Below, piece after piece: positions 11,794-22,632 of a stretch of DNA of 64,000 nt; position 1 is the stretch's first letter; every line of letters starts with the position of its first letter. Origin of the DNA: Riptortus pedestris (taxonomy: Eukaryota; Arthropoda; Insecta; Hemiptera; Alydidae). The DNA lies in assembly GCA_019009955.1 (NCBI GenBank), contig CM032230.1, positions 5,918,501 to 5,982,500 on the forward strand, written 5' to 3'. The notes under the pieces are model-generated. The model did not search any database. It worked only from the letters and a program-made list of their open reading frames with translations, and was not told the DNA's origin. Position numbers and translations under genes: made by a program.

Positions 11794-12444
11794 TTAGCAG
11801 ATTTCCCTTAGGGGAAATCAGCTATTGAGGTCGTACTTATGACGCGAGTTTTGAAAAATTTCCTCAAATGTCCATCGATCCTACCCAGGAGATGACGAAA
11901 ATGAGGTCCGTTCAAAATTATATATATATTTGTCTGTTAACGCTCTAGCGGTCGCAATTTTTGTTTGATCGTTACCAAACTTCATATTTAAGCGTTTTAC
12001 GTAAAAAGAGTGATCAAGTTCGTTAATGGCTGAAATCTGACCAGTGGGAGGGGGGGTTCAGAGGGGGGATTTTTGAAAATTCAAAATATCTCCGTTTTTA
12101 TGCGTCGGATCGAAAAATTGTATAGAATCAATCTTATTGTAAATTAAATTTACTATAAATATTGTTCTATACATTTATTCTGTATCTTGAATATTAACCG
12201 AGATATTTGCATTTGTATTGTGTGTGTGGTCGACGGAACCCCGCCATGTTCCGGACTCCTTCTCCGGCCGAGAGCACTGGTGGCCGTTTGCCCCCAGAAC
12301 TATTCGAAGTTCCACCTCGTGAATAGGTTTTAGGAGATCCCTTCCTACACAGACAGCTGTTTTATAGGAGGCGGATTCCTCTATTGTAAAACTTCACGTG
12401 GGAAATCTGCTTAGTTTACGCAGCCCCTGCGTGACGGACTTTTT
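11794..12444 (+). mobile_element. HINE, short form, complete
   Basis: All modules are present from TTAGCAGATTTCCCTTAGGG to GCGTGACGGACTTTT. It has only a short TATATATAT tract. The 3' GC-rich module has small duplications relative to the copy at 10348 (CTCCTTCTCCGGCCGAGAGC). It shares the left flank ATATTAGCCGAGATATTTTT with the copy at 10348, so both sit in the same kind of older element. Confidence 0.88.
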
Positions 12445-12473
12445 AGTATTGTACTATTTGAAAGAGGATTTTT

Positions 12474-12512
12474 AGCAGATTTCCCTCAAGGGATTCTTAG
12501 GGGAAATCTGCT
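12474..12512. repeat. Head-to-head HINE terminal palindrome
   Basis: AGCAGATTTCCC at 12474-12485 faces GGGAAATCTGCT at 12501-12512 with 15 nt between. T and A runs flank it on either side, so it looks like two family ends joined with no body. Confidence 0.7.
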
Positions 12513-12574
12513 AAAAATCTGCATACTAGTAGTAACAGTGCAGTAATGAGTCTCTAAACCAATTTCACGAGAAC

Positions 12575-12868
12575 CGAAACATTACGTAAACGGCCGTACT
12601 AGCTTTCACCTGTAACTCCGGAATAGAATCGACATCAGCCGATCTCATCTCGTTGTTATCCGCACAAACCTAATAAAAATGCAAATGTCTCGATTAATAT
12701 TCAAGATATAGAATAAATGTATATAACAGTATTTATAGTAAATTTAATTTGCAATAACATTGTTTCTATACGATTTTTCGTTCCGACGTATAGGAACAGA
12801 GATATTTCATAAATCGGGTCTTGAGTACAACAACAATAGCTGATTTCTTTGAGGGAAATCTGCTAAAA
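12575..12868 (-). mobile_element. HINE, 5' two-fifths without 3' end
   Basis: Inverted copy with 5' terminus at 12868 (GGGAAATCTGCTAAAA). The core is readable (TCTCGATTAATATTCAAGAT, TTCCGACGTATAGGAACAG). The segment that usually holds the TA tract is deleted. Confidence 0.75.
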
Positions 12869-12879
12869 GAATGAGGGAT

Positions 12880-13478
12880 GCATCATGGGGTTGTCATTTC
12901 AGTGATTGAGGGAATCTTTTCAGTACGTGCATCTCCCTACGTGGCGCACTTATTTAATGGTAATCTCACTAAATCAAACACTCTCACGGGGAACAGTGCA
13001 AAGCAAATACCACTTACTGCTATTGTCCGTAGAGTGATAAGAGATTAGGTTATCAGCTGAAAGGCATTAACGGCCTGATAATGGGCCCTAGATGAAAACT
13101 ATAATGTGATAATCGTAATTAGGGGGGAGTGAGTGCCAAAGTGTTTATAGTTCATTAAAACCGTCAAGGGCTGAAGGACTGTTGACATTGGAAATCACTG
13201 GGATTTGTGTGTTGAGTTAATGGAACACATTTTTTCCTCCAGACAACTGTCCAAACATTACTAATGGCACTGGCCTTGATAAGGAATCTTTTAGCGATAT
13301 TTCAATGACGGCCGGTAGATAGCAGTACTATTCCATGTGACAGGTGATCCTTAGCAATGCAACTCATATATTATAGTCAGGTCTTGAAATGTAATCTGCG
13401 CTTGGATTTATGTAGATTGCATTAAAAGTGATAATCGCATGAGTAAGGAGAGTAAGGGTTTAACGGTCCAAAACAAAT
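12880..13478. promoter_or_regulatory. Non-repeat island with six GATA sites
   Basis: About 600 bp with no window repeat, somewhat richer in GC than its surroundings. TGATAA or its complement occurs at 13035-13040, 13050-13055 (complement), 13076-13081, 13107-13112, 13277-13282 and 13429-13434. With local base composition I would expect well under one in 400 bp. An enhancer role is inference. Confidence 0.35.
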
Positions 13479-13553
13479 AAAGTATGTCCCGCAGGGGCAG
13501 CATAAACTAAGCAGATTTCCCTCACGATGGTATAATACTCTGGTGATCTCATC
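13479..13553 (-). mobile_element. HINE 3' end fragment
   Basis: Complement of the 3' signature: GTCCCGCAGGGGCAGCATAA, then ACTAAGCAGATTTCCC. Confidence 0.65.
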
Positions 13554-14415
13554 CAGTACCGGACTGGCCAGGACGGCAAATGCTGAGGCCCACGCGCCTC
13601 AAATGAAAATGTCCATCACGCTGGGACTGCGTAAACTAAACAGATTTCCTACATGAATTTTAATAATAGATAAACCTACATACTGCTAACACAACGCCAT
13701 CGTGAATATCTGGTGAATAAATACTAATGGTAGTAAGAGATATTTCCCCGGCGGAGAGCGTCTCAAATGTAAACAAACAGGTCTGCCAACGACTTTCTGT
13801 TATTGTTTTTCTTTCCGGTGTCGGAAAGAAAACCTATTACTGAAACATATAAGAATATAACAAATTCATTTTATTGAAAACTATGTACTTATATCTAGTA
13901 CTGTAATTTATAATGAATCAGAATAAATTTTATCTCAATCAATCAGATTTTAGTAGTCCAAGAATTTAAGACGGGGGGTGGTCACAAGAACATATTTGCA
14001 TGTATCTCGTATAACAAAGGTATCTTTGTTGTTGTTGTTCAAATAACAATATTTGGTATTTAAGCTTCAAACAATGTAGTTTATTATATAACTGAGTATT
14101 CTTTACGTAACACGAGTAAAAGTGGGGGATTGCTGAAGGCTGAAAACTCCAAAATGTCAATATCTCGGTTAATATTCGAGATAGGGAATAAATGTAATAA
14201 CAATATTTATAGTATACTTAATTTGCAATAAGATTCATTCTATACACTTTTTCGATCCGACGTATAGTAGGCAACGATGATATTTTGAATTTTCAAAATT
14301 CTTCCCCTTTAACCCCCCCCCTCTCCCTGGGGCGATTTCAGCAGTTAACGAACTTGATCTTTCTTTTTACATAAACGAAGATAGAGTGGTAACAAACACA
14401 CACACACACACACAC

Positions 14416-14467
<52 letters not shown>

Positions 14468-14993
14468 GATCCGACAAACGTTGTCCTGCATGATATTTCA
14501 AGCGATTAGGATATGAAATATAATATTATGTTTAAAACAAAAATTACTTTTAATAACACAAAAAACAACTTTTTTTATGTGCAAAACTCTTTGCTACACA
14601 AAAACAAATAGAAAATGAAACATCGTGAATTTTTTATTCAGGCCTCCCTTATAACCCCCACTCCCGTTCGGACCTAAAAAATTTAATATAGCTTATAATC
14701 ACGGAAGAATTAATGTTACTTTACATATAGAGTTTTGTTCAGTTCGGTTCAATCGTTAGTGCCCAATAAAATTGTTGGTTCCCACTTTTTTTAGTAGATA
14801 TATCGTTTACAATTTGTTAACCGACAAAAATGAATATAACAAACCTTACTCCAAATAACAAAATAAACAACTTTTGTCTTTTGCATATTTGCCGAAAAAC
14901 CAATAGGAAACAAAATATCGATATTTTTAGTTTTAGGCCTCCTTACAACGCTCATTCCTGCTCCATCTGCCGGGCAGATTTGTGTATCTAAAC

Positions 14994-15984
14994 CAGAGGT
15001 TCCCAAACTTTTTTGTGTCGTAGACCCCTTGCCATGTTTTTCGGGTTTGGGTAGACCCCCTACTTACCTGATATTGATTTTTTGTAAATTTCTAACTGTA
15101 GTGAAGTTTAGTGTTAAAAACTTAAAGTAAAAACACATGTTAAGTTTTATACATTTATTAATTGAATTTAAATTATTATTATTATTATTTATTAACGTCC
15201 ACTTTTTGCAACTCAGGCTAATTGGGACGTGTTATCTACAGGTTACCACCCTTTTCTAGCCAGGGTGGGACTTAGGATGTTATTTAATGAATTTCGTCAC
15301 TAAATAATTTCCTTTGCCCAGGTAAGAATCGAACTCACCACTCTAGGATTACCATGTGAGATTGAAGGCAACGCTTTAACTCACATGGCTAACCTGAGCC
15401 CCGAATTTAAATTAAAACTACTCAAAATAAAATTTTGTGTCTGTTATATAAAATATACGTAACATAAAATAAACTATGCAATAAGTAAATGCTTTAGTTT
15501 TTTTTAAAAATATTTTCTTAGCACTTTCCTTTTCAAGATTCAGGAAACGAATAAACGTATTTGTCTCACATTCGTATTTATAGAGTGACGAATTGAACAA
15601 GTCAGTGCAAGTTCGCGAAGCTCTGAGAATGCACGTATGCTGTAACAAGATGATACTGGTATATCATTATGTGCAGGTTTTTACAAGTTCAAAATGTATT
15701 GCGACCACAAAGCGAATGCCTACATACTACAACTTACGCAATTTTATAAACATATATAATACATTTTTTACTTCATAGGTACTTTTATAAATAATGTATA
15801 TGTCTTTATATTATAAGATAGTATAATGTAAGTAAATAGGTACTATCAGTGTATGTTGAGATCCACTATCGTAGACCCCTATTTTCATTTCATGGACCCC
15901 CAACATTTTTTTTCGCTGACGTAGACCCCTCGCAGGTTGTCATAGACCCCTGGGGGTCGATATAGACCACTTTGGGAATCATAG
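14994..15984. mobile_element. Non-autonomous hAT element with 8-bp target duplication
   Basis: ATCTAAAC occurs at 14986-14993 and again at 15985-15992. The ends are CAGAGGTTCCCAAACTTTTT on the left and, read inward from the right, CTATGATTCCCAAAGTGG. GTAGACCCC recurs several times near both ends, like hAT subterminal repeats. No transposase is present. It lies inside the Helitron and contains a SINE. Confidence 0.88.
15176..15402 (-). mobile_element. tRNA-derived SINE, best copy, with 12-bp target duplication
   Basis: GAATTTAAATTA flanks it at 15164-15175 and 15403-15414. On the minus strand it begins GGGGCTCAGGTTAGCCATGT and has the pol III B box GAGTTCGATTC (15326-15336). The body is GGCTAGAAAAGGGTGGTAAC and it ends in an (AAT)n tail at 15176-15190. 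Duplication plus 3' tail show target-primed insertion. Confidence 0.92.
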
Positions 15985-16083
15985 ATCTAAACCATCCAGG
16001 GCTTTAATCAAACGCATACAAAAAATTCATTCAAATCGGTCCAGCCGTTTAGAATGAGTTCAGTGACAGAATTATATGTATAA

Positions 16084-16129
<46 letters not shown>

Positions 16130-16240
16130 AACGGACCTCATTTTCCTCATCTCCTGGGTAGGATCGATGGACATTTGAAGAAATGTTTCGAAAATCGCGT
16201 CATGAGTACGACCTCAATAGCTGATTTCCCTCAAGGGAAA

Positions 16241-16750
16241 TATATGGAATTCGATAATTCAAAATATCTGGGTTATAATGAGTTGGATGTAAAATTAATG
16301 TAGAACCAATCTTGTTAAACTATTGATGTTCTACATGGATTGTTCTATGGATTTTCTATTAACTAAAGCACGTCGGAGGTTTCCTTAGTTAACGCCCCAC
16401 CTTGAGGTAGTTTTACGATTTGGCCCCTATTAACTAATATTTACAGTTGACAATATTGACTCGACAATTTTTTTTAATTTATATCATGTTTCATTCAACT
16501 CTAAAGCTCATGTTCGTTAATGGCTGAAACCTGTCTTGGAATAGTGGGGAAGGGTTTGGAAGAGGGATTTGAAAATTCGAAATATCTCCGTTATTATGAG
16601 ACGGGTCGAAAATGTTATAGAACCAATCTTTTAGAACTATTGCTGCTCTACTATTGTTCTATTACCTTTATGTAACTCAAATATTAAACAGGTTTTTTTT
16701 TTTCTTTTTCGAGTTCTGCTTTCAATAAACTCTCACTTCAACTCATCGGA
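16241..16750 (+). mobile_element. Fragments of a variant HINE (type 3)
   Basis: Two pieces carry AGAACCAATCTTGTTAAACT / AGAACCAATCTTTTAGAACT and GTTCGTTAATGGCTGAAACC, the variant core also seen at 21440, 45622 and 56400. The 5' end is missing. Confidence 0.6.
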
Positions 16751-16876
16751 TTTTAGCAGATTTCCCTTGAGGGAAGTCAGCTATTGAGGTTGTACTCATG
16801 ACGGAATTTTTGAAATTTTTCTTCAAATGTCCATCGATCCTACCTAGTAGATGACGAAAATGAGGTCCGTTCAAAA

Positions 16877-16926
<50 letters not shown>

Positions 16927-17364
16927 CCGTTACCGGTCTAGCGGTCGCAATTTTTTTTTGATCGTTACCAAACTCGATATTTAGTCGTTTTATGTAAAAA
17001 GAAAGATCAAGTTCGTTAATGGCTGAAATCGGACCAGTGGGAGGGGGAGTTTAGAGGGGAGGATTTTCTGAAATTTGAAATATTTCCGTTACTATACGTC
17101 GGATCGAAAAATTGTATAGAATCAATCTTATTGCAAATTAAATTTGCTATAAATATTGTTATATACATTTATTCTCTATCTTGCATATTAACCGAAATAT
17201 TTGCAATTTTATGAAATCGGGGCGGATAACGGATGGGTGTGAGTTCCCCGCCAAAAGCTAGGTCGGCCGTTTTCTTAACTCTTCTTTCTCGTGAAATTTC
17301 TCTATTGTAAAACTACACGTGGGAAATCTGCTTAGTTTACGCAGCCCCTGCGTGACGGACTTTT
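16751..17364 (+). mobile_element. HINE, short form, complete
   Basis: Runs TTTTAGCAGATTTCCCTTGA ... (TA)n 16880-16921 ... CACGTGGGAAATCTGCTTAG ... GACGGACTTTTT. The GC-rich 3' module is shortened to CCCGCCAAAAGCTAGGTCGG, a variant also seen at 27375-27715 and 56672-56917. Confidence 0.88.
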
Positions 17365-17467
17365 TAACTAAGAAATAGAAAATATATGTTGAGATGAGAT
17401 CACTAGCGTTACATATCAGCAAGTATGAAATCTGCTTAGTTTACACAGCACTTGCGTGATGGTCGTT
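17365..17467 (+). mobile_element. HINE 3' terminal fragment
   Basis: ATATGTTGAGATGAGATCAC, then GAAATCTGCTTAGTTTACAC and a worn hairpin GCACTTGCGTGATGG. Confidence 0.6.
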
Positions 17468-18142
17468 TTGTTTGTGTGTGAGCGTTTAAATTTTGATTGA
17501 TCACATTATTGTCATCTCCTAAGTAGGATTGATAGGCAATGGAAGACTTTCTCTAAAAAAACAGTCTTGAATACGACCTCAAAATCTGAAGTCACTTAAG
17601 AAAAGTCCAATAAATCGTAAAAATTAAAAAAAAAAAATAAAAAAAAAAAAATATATAGGCTTACCTAAAAAGAAAATAAACGTTGAAACGTACTGCGTGT
17701 GGTCCGAATTTTGAAACAAACCCCTGATGGAATAAGAAGATATATATTTAGGCTTTTCTCTAAAAGATAATTACTCAATTTACTCTGCCCAAATTTTAAT
17801 ATTTCATAATTTCGAAATGGAGATAAGATTTAGTTTTAAAAGGCTCACCTTCTGATAAATACCGAGATCTCTTCCTTTTAAGGATACTATCTGCTGATTG
17901 AGTACACTCTCAAATTATATATGCCACTAATAGGCCATTTTTGGAGATTTTATAAAAATAAATTAAGAATATTTAATGTGATACTGGGAAATCGTATAAT
18001 GATAATGCAGTAGCAGTGTAATTTACATCAATATCTAACATCAGTAATATAAATAATTACGTAGCTGATGACCAGCAATTAAGTATTTACAAGAAGTTAT
18101 GTGTATTAAAATAAAACATAAATAAAAATGAAATTCTGATTT
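17468..18142. other. Mostly unassigned AT-rich DNA
   Basis: A weak inverted HINE 5' module lies at about 17500-17595 (ATTGTCATCTCCTAAGTAGG, AATACGACCTCAAAATC). An A-rich run occurs at 17615-17655. Nothing else recognised. Confidence 0.4.
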
Positions 18143-18355
18143 TTAGCTTTCAGGGAAATCAGGTGATGAAGTTGGACACATGACGCGATATCCGAAAAAA
18201 AACTTCAATGTCCATTGATCAGGAGATAACGAAAATGAGATTCGTTCGAAACTATATATATACACGTCGGCCAAACATTTGTATAGAATCGATCTTCTTG
18301 CAATGCAAGGTTTTTATAAATGATATTTACATTTTTTTCTCTGTCCTGAATATAT
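18143..18355 (+). mobile_element. HINE 5' fragment
   Basis: TTTAGCTTTCAGGGAAATCA, then the 5' module (CATGACGCGATATCCG, CAATGTCCATTGATCAGGAG), a short TA tract and a piece of core. It is cut off where Helitron text begins. Confidence 0.7.
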
Positions 18356-19524
18356 GCGGTAGTCAACAATTTTATTTGGCACAAAAGACTCAACCGGACT
18401 AAACAAAACTCGGTATGTGTATTAGCACTAACGCCTCCATGATAATAATCTGTACCAACATTTCTAGGGACGAGCAGGAATGGGGGCTGTAAGGGAGGCC
18501 TGAAATTAAAAATAGCGATATTTCGTTTCCTATTTGGTTTTTTGGTAAATATGCACATGGCAGAAGTTATTTATTTTGTTATTGAGAGTAACTTTTGTTA
18601 TATTTAAATTTGTCATATAACAAAGTATAAACGAGATATACACTAAAAACTAAAGCGAGAGCCATATATTCTGTTGGGCACGTACGAATGAACCGAACTT
18701 AACAAAACTCGATATGTGAATTAGCATTAATTCTTCCATTTAAATTTCCAATTTATATAATAAAAATTTCAATATAGCTTATAATATTGAATTTTTTAGG
18801 TTCGAACAGGACTGGGGGTTATAAAGGAGGCCTGAAATAAAAATTCGCGATATTTGTTTTAAGGCACAAAAGTTGTTTCTTGTGTTATTAAAAGTAAGTA
18901 TTGTTTTAAACATTTTTTCGTATAATAATGTATGTCGCAAGTAATTTGCGTAGAAATATTGATATGCTCGACAATTCTTTCTGATATGAACTGTCAGGTA
19001 CCTCACCTGGATAAATTAATTCAAAACTATATTAATATTTAATCCTTAATAATTCAAATATATGCTATTTTTAATGCCAGTAACAGATTGCACCAAGTTA
19101 AGTATACTGCCCCCCCTTCACTTCTCTTAAACATTAATTTATGAGAAACAGCAGTTTGCCCTAAGTATATTTAATACTATATTTAATTAAAAAGTGAAAA
19201 TTATTTGAACAAACAGATTTAGTATTGTGAAGTTAATGTAATCAGGTTTGTTAATACAATTGAATGTATTACAGAATTGAGATCCTAGATGAGTGGTATG
19301 TTGGCACTACTGAGCCTAGGGAGGTGTAGGGATACTTCCATTGTCCTATCAGTTCTGCCGCTTCCCTGCCGACCTCATATTGGTCTATGTTTACATGATA
19401 ATTGATGCATATACTTTTAGGAATGCAGGCTATTCTTAGGGAATGTGAATTTGTTTAATTATGATGAATAAATTATTTAAAAGGATGAACGCTGGGGAGG
19501 TGCACCCAGTTATTCTTAAAACGA

Positions 19525-19580
<56 letters not shown>

Positions 19581-20089
19581 TGTAGCGGTGACTAACATAC
19601 TTGTGAGTCGTTCGCTATTAAATAATTTAGCCACGCGGTATAAAAATGTTCTAAAACTACAGTGTGTATAAAAGGTTAACCAATATAGCGAATTACGAAT
19701 CAGTATTGTGAGTGCGAAAGAAATATATCTGGTGTTAACCGCGACTGTGAAAACTGTACAAATTGTAAATAGTGTAAATAGACTTATTATTGTTTTCTTG
19801 CTTTTAATATACAGTTTGAAGTGAACCAGGACTATTTATTTCCCCCCACAAGTCCAGTAAAAATTATATGGTGCATTACGATATAAAAAAAAAAAACTGC
19901 ATGCACTGGAGACGGGTAATATTGAGGACAGTGAAGCTTTACATAACAAACAATTTTATTATTAACAAATCCTAAACACTGGGACGGGGAAATGTTAAAA
20001 TTTTGTGCAAAGTAAAGCCTTTCCAAAAAAAATACCACCATCATTCAGCCTCAAATGAATTCCCGTGCGAAGCCGGGTAACTTAGCTAG
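18356..20089 (+). mobile_element. Non-autonomous Helitron, 5'-truncated, intact 3' end
   Basis: Internal units (CAACAATTTTATTTGGCACA, AAATAGCGATATTTCGTTTC) and the 3' terminus TCCCGTGCGAAGCCGGGTAA then CTTAGCTAG (CTAG at 20086-20089) match the array at 29672-41440. The hairpin stem has one substitution. The usual 5' end is absent. It carries a separate insertion at 19578-19852. Confidence 0.8.
19578..19852 (+). mobile_element. Possible solo LTR inside the Helitron
   Basis: Sequence absent from the matching part of other Helitron copies. It starts TGTAGCGGTGACTAACATAC, has a promoter-like TATAAAAGG near 19673, and ends CCCCCCACA. TG...CA ends and a TATA box fit a Gypsy-type LTR. No target duplication was found, so this is tentative. 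Confidence 0.4.
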
Positions 20090-20489
20090 CGTAAATATAT
20101 AATAAACGTCGGATCAAACAATTTCATAGAAACACTCTTATTGTACAGTTACGCTCCTATAAATGTTATTATTTAAATTTTTTCTCTTTCTTGAATATTA
20201 AAGGTGATATTTGTATTTTTTAATTTCCAGTCTTCTGTAAACCCCCGCTTTCAGTAATCACATGTTAACAATAAGCTAATTGATTATGAACGTCATGTTT
20301 CAGGATTAAATACCGAATTTTGATTTCGATGGACCTTTATAATTTGAGATGCCTCCAAATACGTAGCATGATGGTGAACATTTCGGAAATTCTAAACATT
20401 CCGATATTATAATCGAAAAATTGTATAGATTCAATCGTACTGCAAATGTAATCTTCATTAGTACAACCTCAATAGATGATTCCTATTAG
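20090..20489 (+). mobile_element. HINE fragments around the Helitron
   Basis: Core pieces (CGTCGGATCAAACAATTTCA, TGAATATTAAAGGTGATATT, CAGTAATCACATGTTAACAA) on the plus strand, then an inverted HINE 5' end at about 20455-20495 (ACAACCTCAATAGATGATTC ... GGAAATCTGTAAAAAG). Confidence 0.6.
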
Positions 20490-20990
20490 AGGAAATCTGT
20501 AAAAAGTATTGAATTTATGTATAACTTGCGTGTATTTGCTAATTCAGAGGGAAACCGTTGATCGAAAACAGATTATTAGAGTTGCTCCGAATCCAAAGGT
20601 TTCAACCAGAATACGATGCTGTTAATTCAACCAAAAGTTACTAGTAAGGCTTTAGGGGGGGGGGGGCTTAATAAACGCATTTGGTGTGTTGTAGATTCAA
20701 AATTCTGTACAAAATGAAAATTATTTGCTAATGCCCACTGTGAGTTGCTATTGCTATTCGGGATTGTTTTGCCACTACCATGCATGCCACCCTTTTATAG
20801 TCAGGATCAAACTAAGGATTTTAGTTAGTAAGTTGGGCAAAAAATAAAGATTCCTATTGCACATCGTTAATGAAAAAACAGCTCAATCAGATAATATTAT
20901 AAGATTATTTGTTAACTTTCGAGATATTTAATAATTGATACCAGTCAGTTTTCATACGTCGGTTCGAAAATTTTTATAGAACTATTCTGA
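20490..20990 (+). repeat. Repeat D, copy 1 (inverted match to 42650-43132)
   Basis: Segments such as GGAAACCGTTGATCGAAAAC, GGTTTCAACCAGAATACG and AACAGCTCAATCAGATAATA recur as complements at 42650-43132 in the same order. A SINE-like remnant (CACCCTTTTATAGTCAGGAT) lies inside both, and a HINE 5' end abuts the same edge of both. Confidence 0.8.
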
Positions 20991-21358
20991 TTAACATTTT
21001 ATTGCCTAGAAATGTTGTTATATACATGTTTTCTCTATATTGAATATTAACCGTGATACTTCTATATTTTAGTTTTCGACCATTAGTAAAGCCCCACTCC
21101 TAATTATGTTATATTAACTATTAACTGTTATATCATGAACCACTTCATTCCTAGGTTAAATGTCAAATATGGTTTTCATTGAACTATTCTTCGTGGAACA
21201 CGTACAAATCCATCCGTCATTCGAAGACGTCATGAATTACGATTTTTTTTGTACCCGAAAACGTTTATTTGATATCTCTGGAATATGCTGGATGGTAGAG
21301 GAACCAATTGATAAGGATCAATAAGAAGGCCAAGTCCTCTACAGTTTTTTAATATAAT

Positions 21359-21398
21359 GCAGAGTGCACTTTCGGAGTCAACGCTCCATCCTCAGTGC
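21359..21398 (-). ncRNA. Hammerhead-ribozyme-like motif (weak)
   Basis: On the minus strand: GCA, CTGAGGA, one extra T, stem GGAG/CTCC with a 6-nt loop, GAAA, then GTGCAC, T, C and TGC. The order fits a type I hammerhead: CUGANGA, stem II, GAA, A-stem III-U, H17=C, and stem I GCA/TGC. Stem III has no loop, as in minimal dimeric forms of Penelope-like elements. The extra T next to stem II departs from the consensus, so activity is doubtful. Confidence 0.25.
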
Positions 21399-21439
21399 CT
21401 GCTGCGTAGCCTGGACCACGACCGCCGGGCGACTCCTGT

Positions 21440-22150
21440 TTATTTGATCAGTACCATACTCGATATTTAGCCGTTTCAGTCAACGCTAAAAATCGTACTT
21501 GTTATTGGCTGACATCGGGTTTGGAATAGTGGTTGTTTAGAAAGGAGGTAATTACAAAATTCAAAATGTCTTTGTTATTATCAGTCGGATCATAAAATGC
21601 TATAGATCCAATCTTGTAAACCTTTTGATTTCTACATTATTTGCTCTATGCATTTTTTGTAACCCAAGTATTAAGCGAGTTATTCGTAATTTCATGTTTT
21701 TTCCCTTCAGTATTCATTTCATGTTTTTTACATATTGTTACATTTTATTACATAACCAGTAATAAACGTTGTTAATAAGAGTTCTTTTGGATTGCAAAAT
21801 TAAACACACACAGGTTTCACTGTTTTTATCACTGCACAATTTATTTAACAATGGACAATACACTCGGGTAATTATTCTTAATTGCTACTCACAGTATGCA
21901 CTGATAGCGCCACTGTTTTTCGGATTACACAGTCCAATAATTCACTCACGACCACTGAACTTCCCAAAAAGACGGCATTGCACTGTCTTAAACACGGCAC
22001 TATAATGTTACTTACAGAGTCACGGCACAACACTCTTTAATTTTCGCAACAATATAAATAGAGAATTCCTGGAGATATGAGATCACAAGTGTTATATAAA
22101 CACTTGGGAGATTTGCTTAGCTTACTTAGCCCCTGCGTGACGGACCTTTT
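21440..22150 (+). mobile_element. HINE type 3, 3' portion, interrupted by a solo LTR
   Basis: The left part has CATACTCGATATTTAGCCGT and CCAATCTTGTAAACC. The right part resumes at 22052 with ATAAATAGAGAATTCCTGGA, then GGGAGATTTGCTTAGCTTAC and AGCCCCTGCGTGACGGAC. Confidence 0.75.
21736..22051 (-). mobile_element. Solo LTR with 4-bp target duplication
   Basis: The 316-bp insert has TGTTAC...GCAACA ends, so both termini are TG/CA and short inverted repeats. ATAT flanks it at 21732-21735 and 22052-22055. A minus-strand AATAAA (in GTTAAATAAATTGTGCAG) suits LTR polyadenylation, hence the strand. No internal coding remains, so LTR-LTR recombination is inferred. Confidence 0.7.
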
Positions 22151-22152
22151 AT

Positions 22153-22632
22153 TAATATTAGCTTATTAATATTTAACCAGTTGCTGTGGCTCAACTACCT
22201 TAATCAATCATTGTACTAGAGCTTATATAACGGCCGATGGGGAATGTGAACGGGAGTAGGCCCGGGGCTAGATGTCCTATGAAGACATCAGGGTCTAGTT
22301 AGATAGGATCAGGTAGATCCTGGTGGCTGGCCATTACTCCTCTAAGATCTAGGGGGTATCTATTGAAATTAGCCCATATCTAACTACATACATCTAGTGT
22401 ACTACCTGGGGGCTCCATGCTCGAAACTGTTCCTCCTGGTCTAGGAGAAAGTTGACAAGAGTGGACTACACATATTTGAGAAGACAAGAAAAAAAACAAA
22501 AAATAGATCCTTCCAGAGACGGCTTGTCCAAATAAAATATTATGGTTTGTATGAAAGTCTACTTAAATTCGGGTGAGATACATTTTTTTAGTGGATTTCA
22601 CGTAATGGTTTAGCGGAATCCTGAGCCAAATT
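22153..22632. other. Single-copy stretch
   Basis: GC-richer than its flanks, no ORF or repeat recognised. Short inverted pairs exist (GATGTC...GACATC near 22270; GGATCAGGTAGATCC near 22307). Confidence 0.35.

Larger units (their letters stand above)
14462..16086 (-). mobile_element. Non-autonomous Helitron, second family
   Basis: On the minus strand it starts TCTTTATACATATAATTCTG after an A at 16087 side and contains AACGGCTGGACCGATTTGAA, a segment common in arthropod Helitrons. It ends with the hairpin GACAACGTTTGTC followed by GGATCCCCTAT. A 5' TC and a 3' hairpin 10 nt or so from the end are Helitron hallmarks. The expected CTAG terminus is CTAT here, perhaps a substitution. It shares internal text with the array at 29672-41440 but has a different 3' hairpin. 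Confidence 0.65.
13606..16240 (-). mobile_element. Long-form HINE split by a Helitron (outer element of a nest)
   Basis: The 3' end lies at 13606 (GTCCATCACGCTGGGACTGC, then GTAAACTAAACAGATTT) and the 5' module at 16130-16240 (GAACGGACCTCATTTTCC down to GCTGATTTCCCTCAAGGGAA). Between them, core and long-form modules run to a (TA)n tract at about 14410-14464. A second half of that tract lies at 16087-16128. The Helitron 14462-16086 therefore landed inside the microsatellite. Confidence 0.8.

Noticed and set aside
15326..15402. Possible tRNA gene
   Set aside because: Only B-box and weak A-box similarity; it is the head of a SINE with tail and target duplication.
16076..16303. Open frames rich in alternating Ile-Tyr (also at 41288, 43148, 44936, 48147, 48633, 52673, 54577)
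   Set aside because: They are translations of (TA)n tracts inside HINEs and Helitrons; no conserved residues outside the tract.
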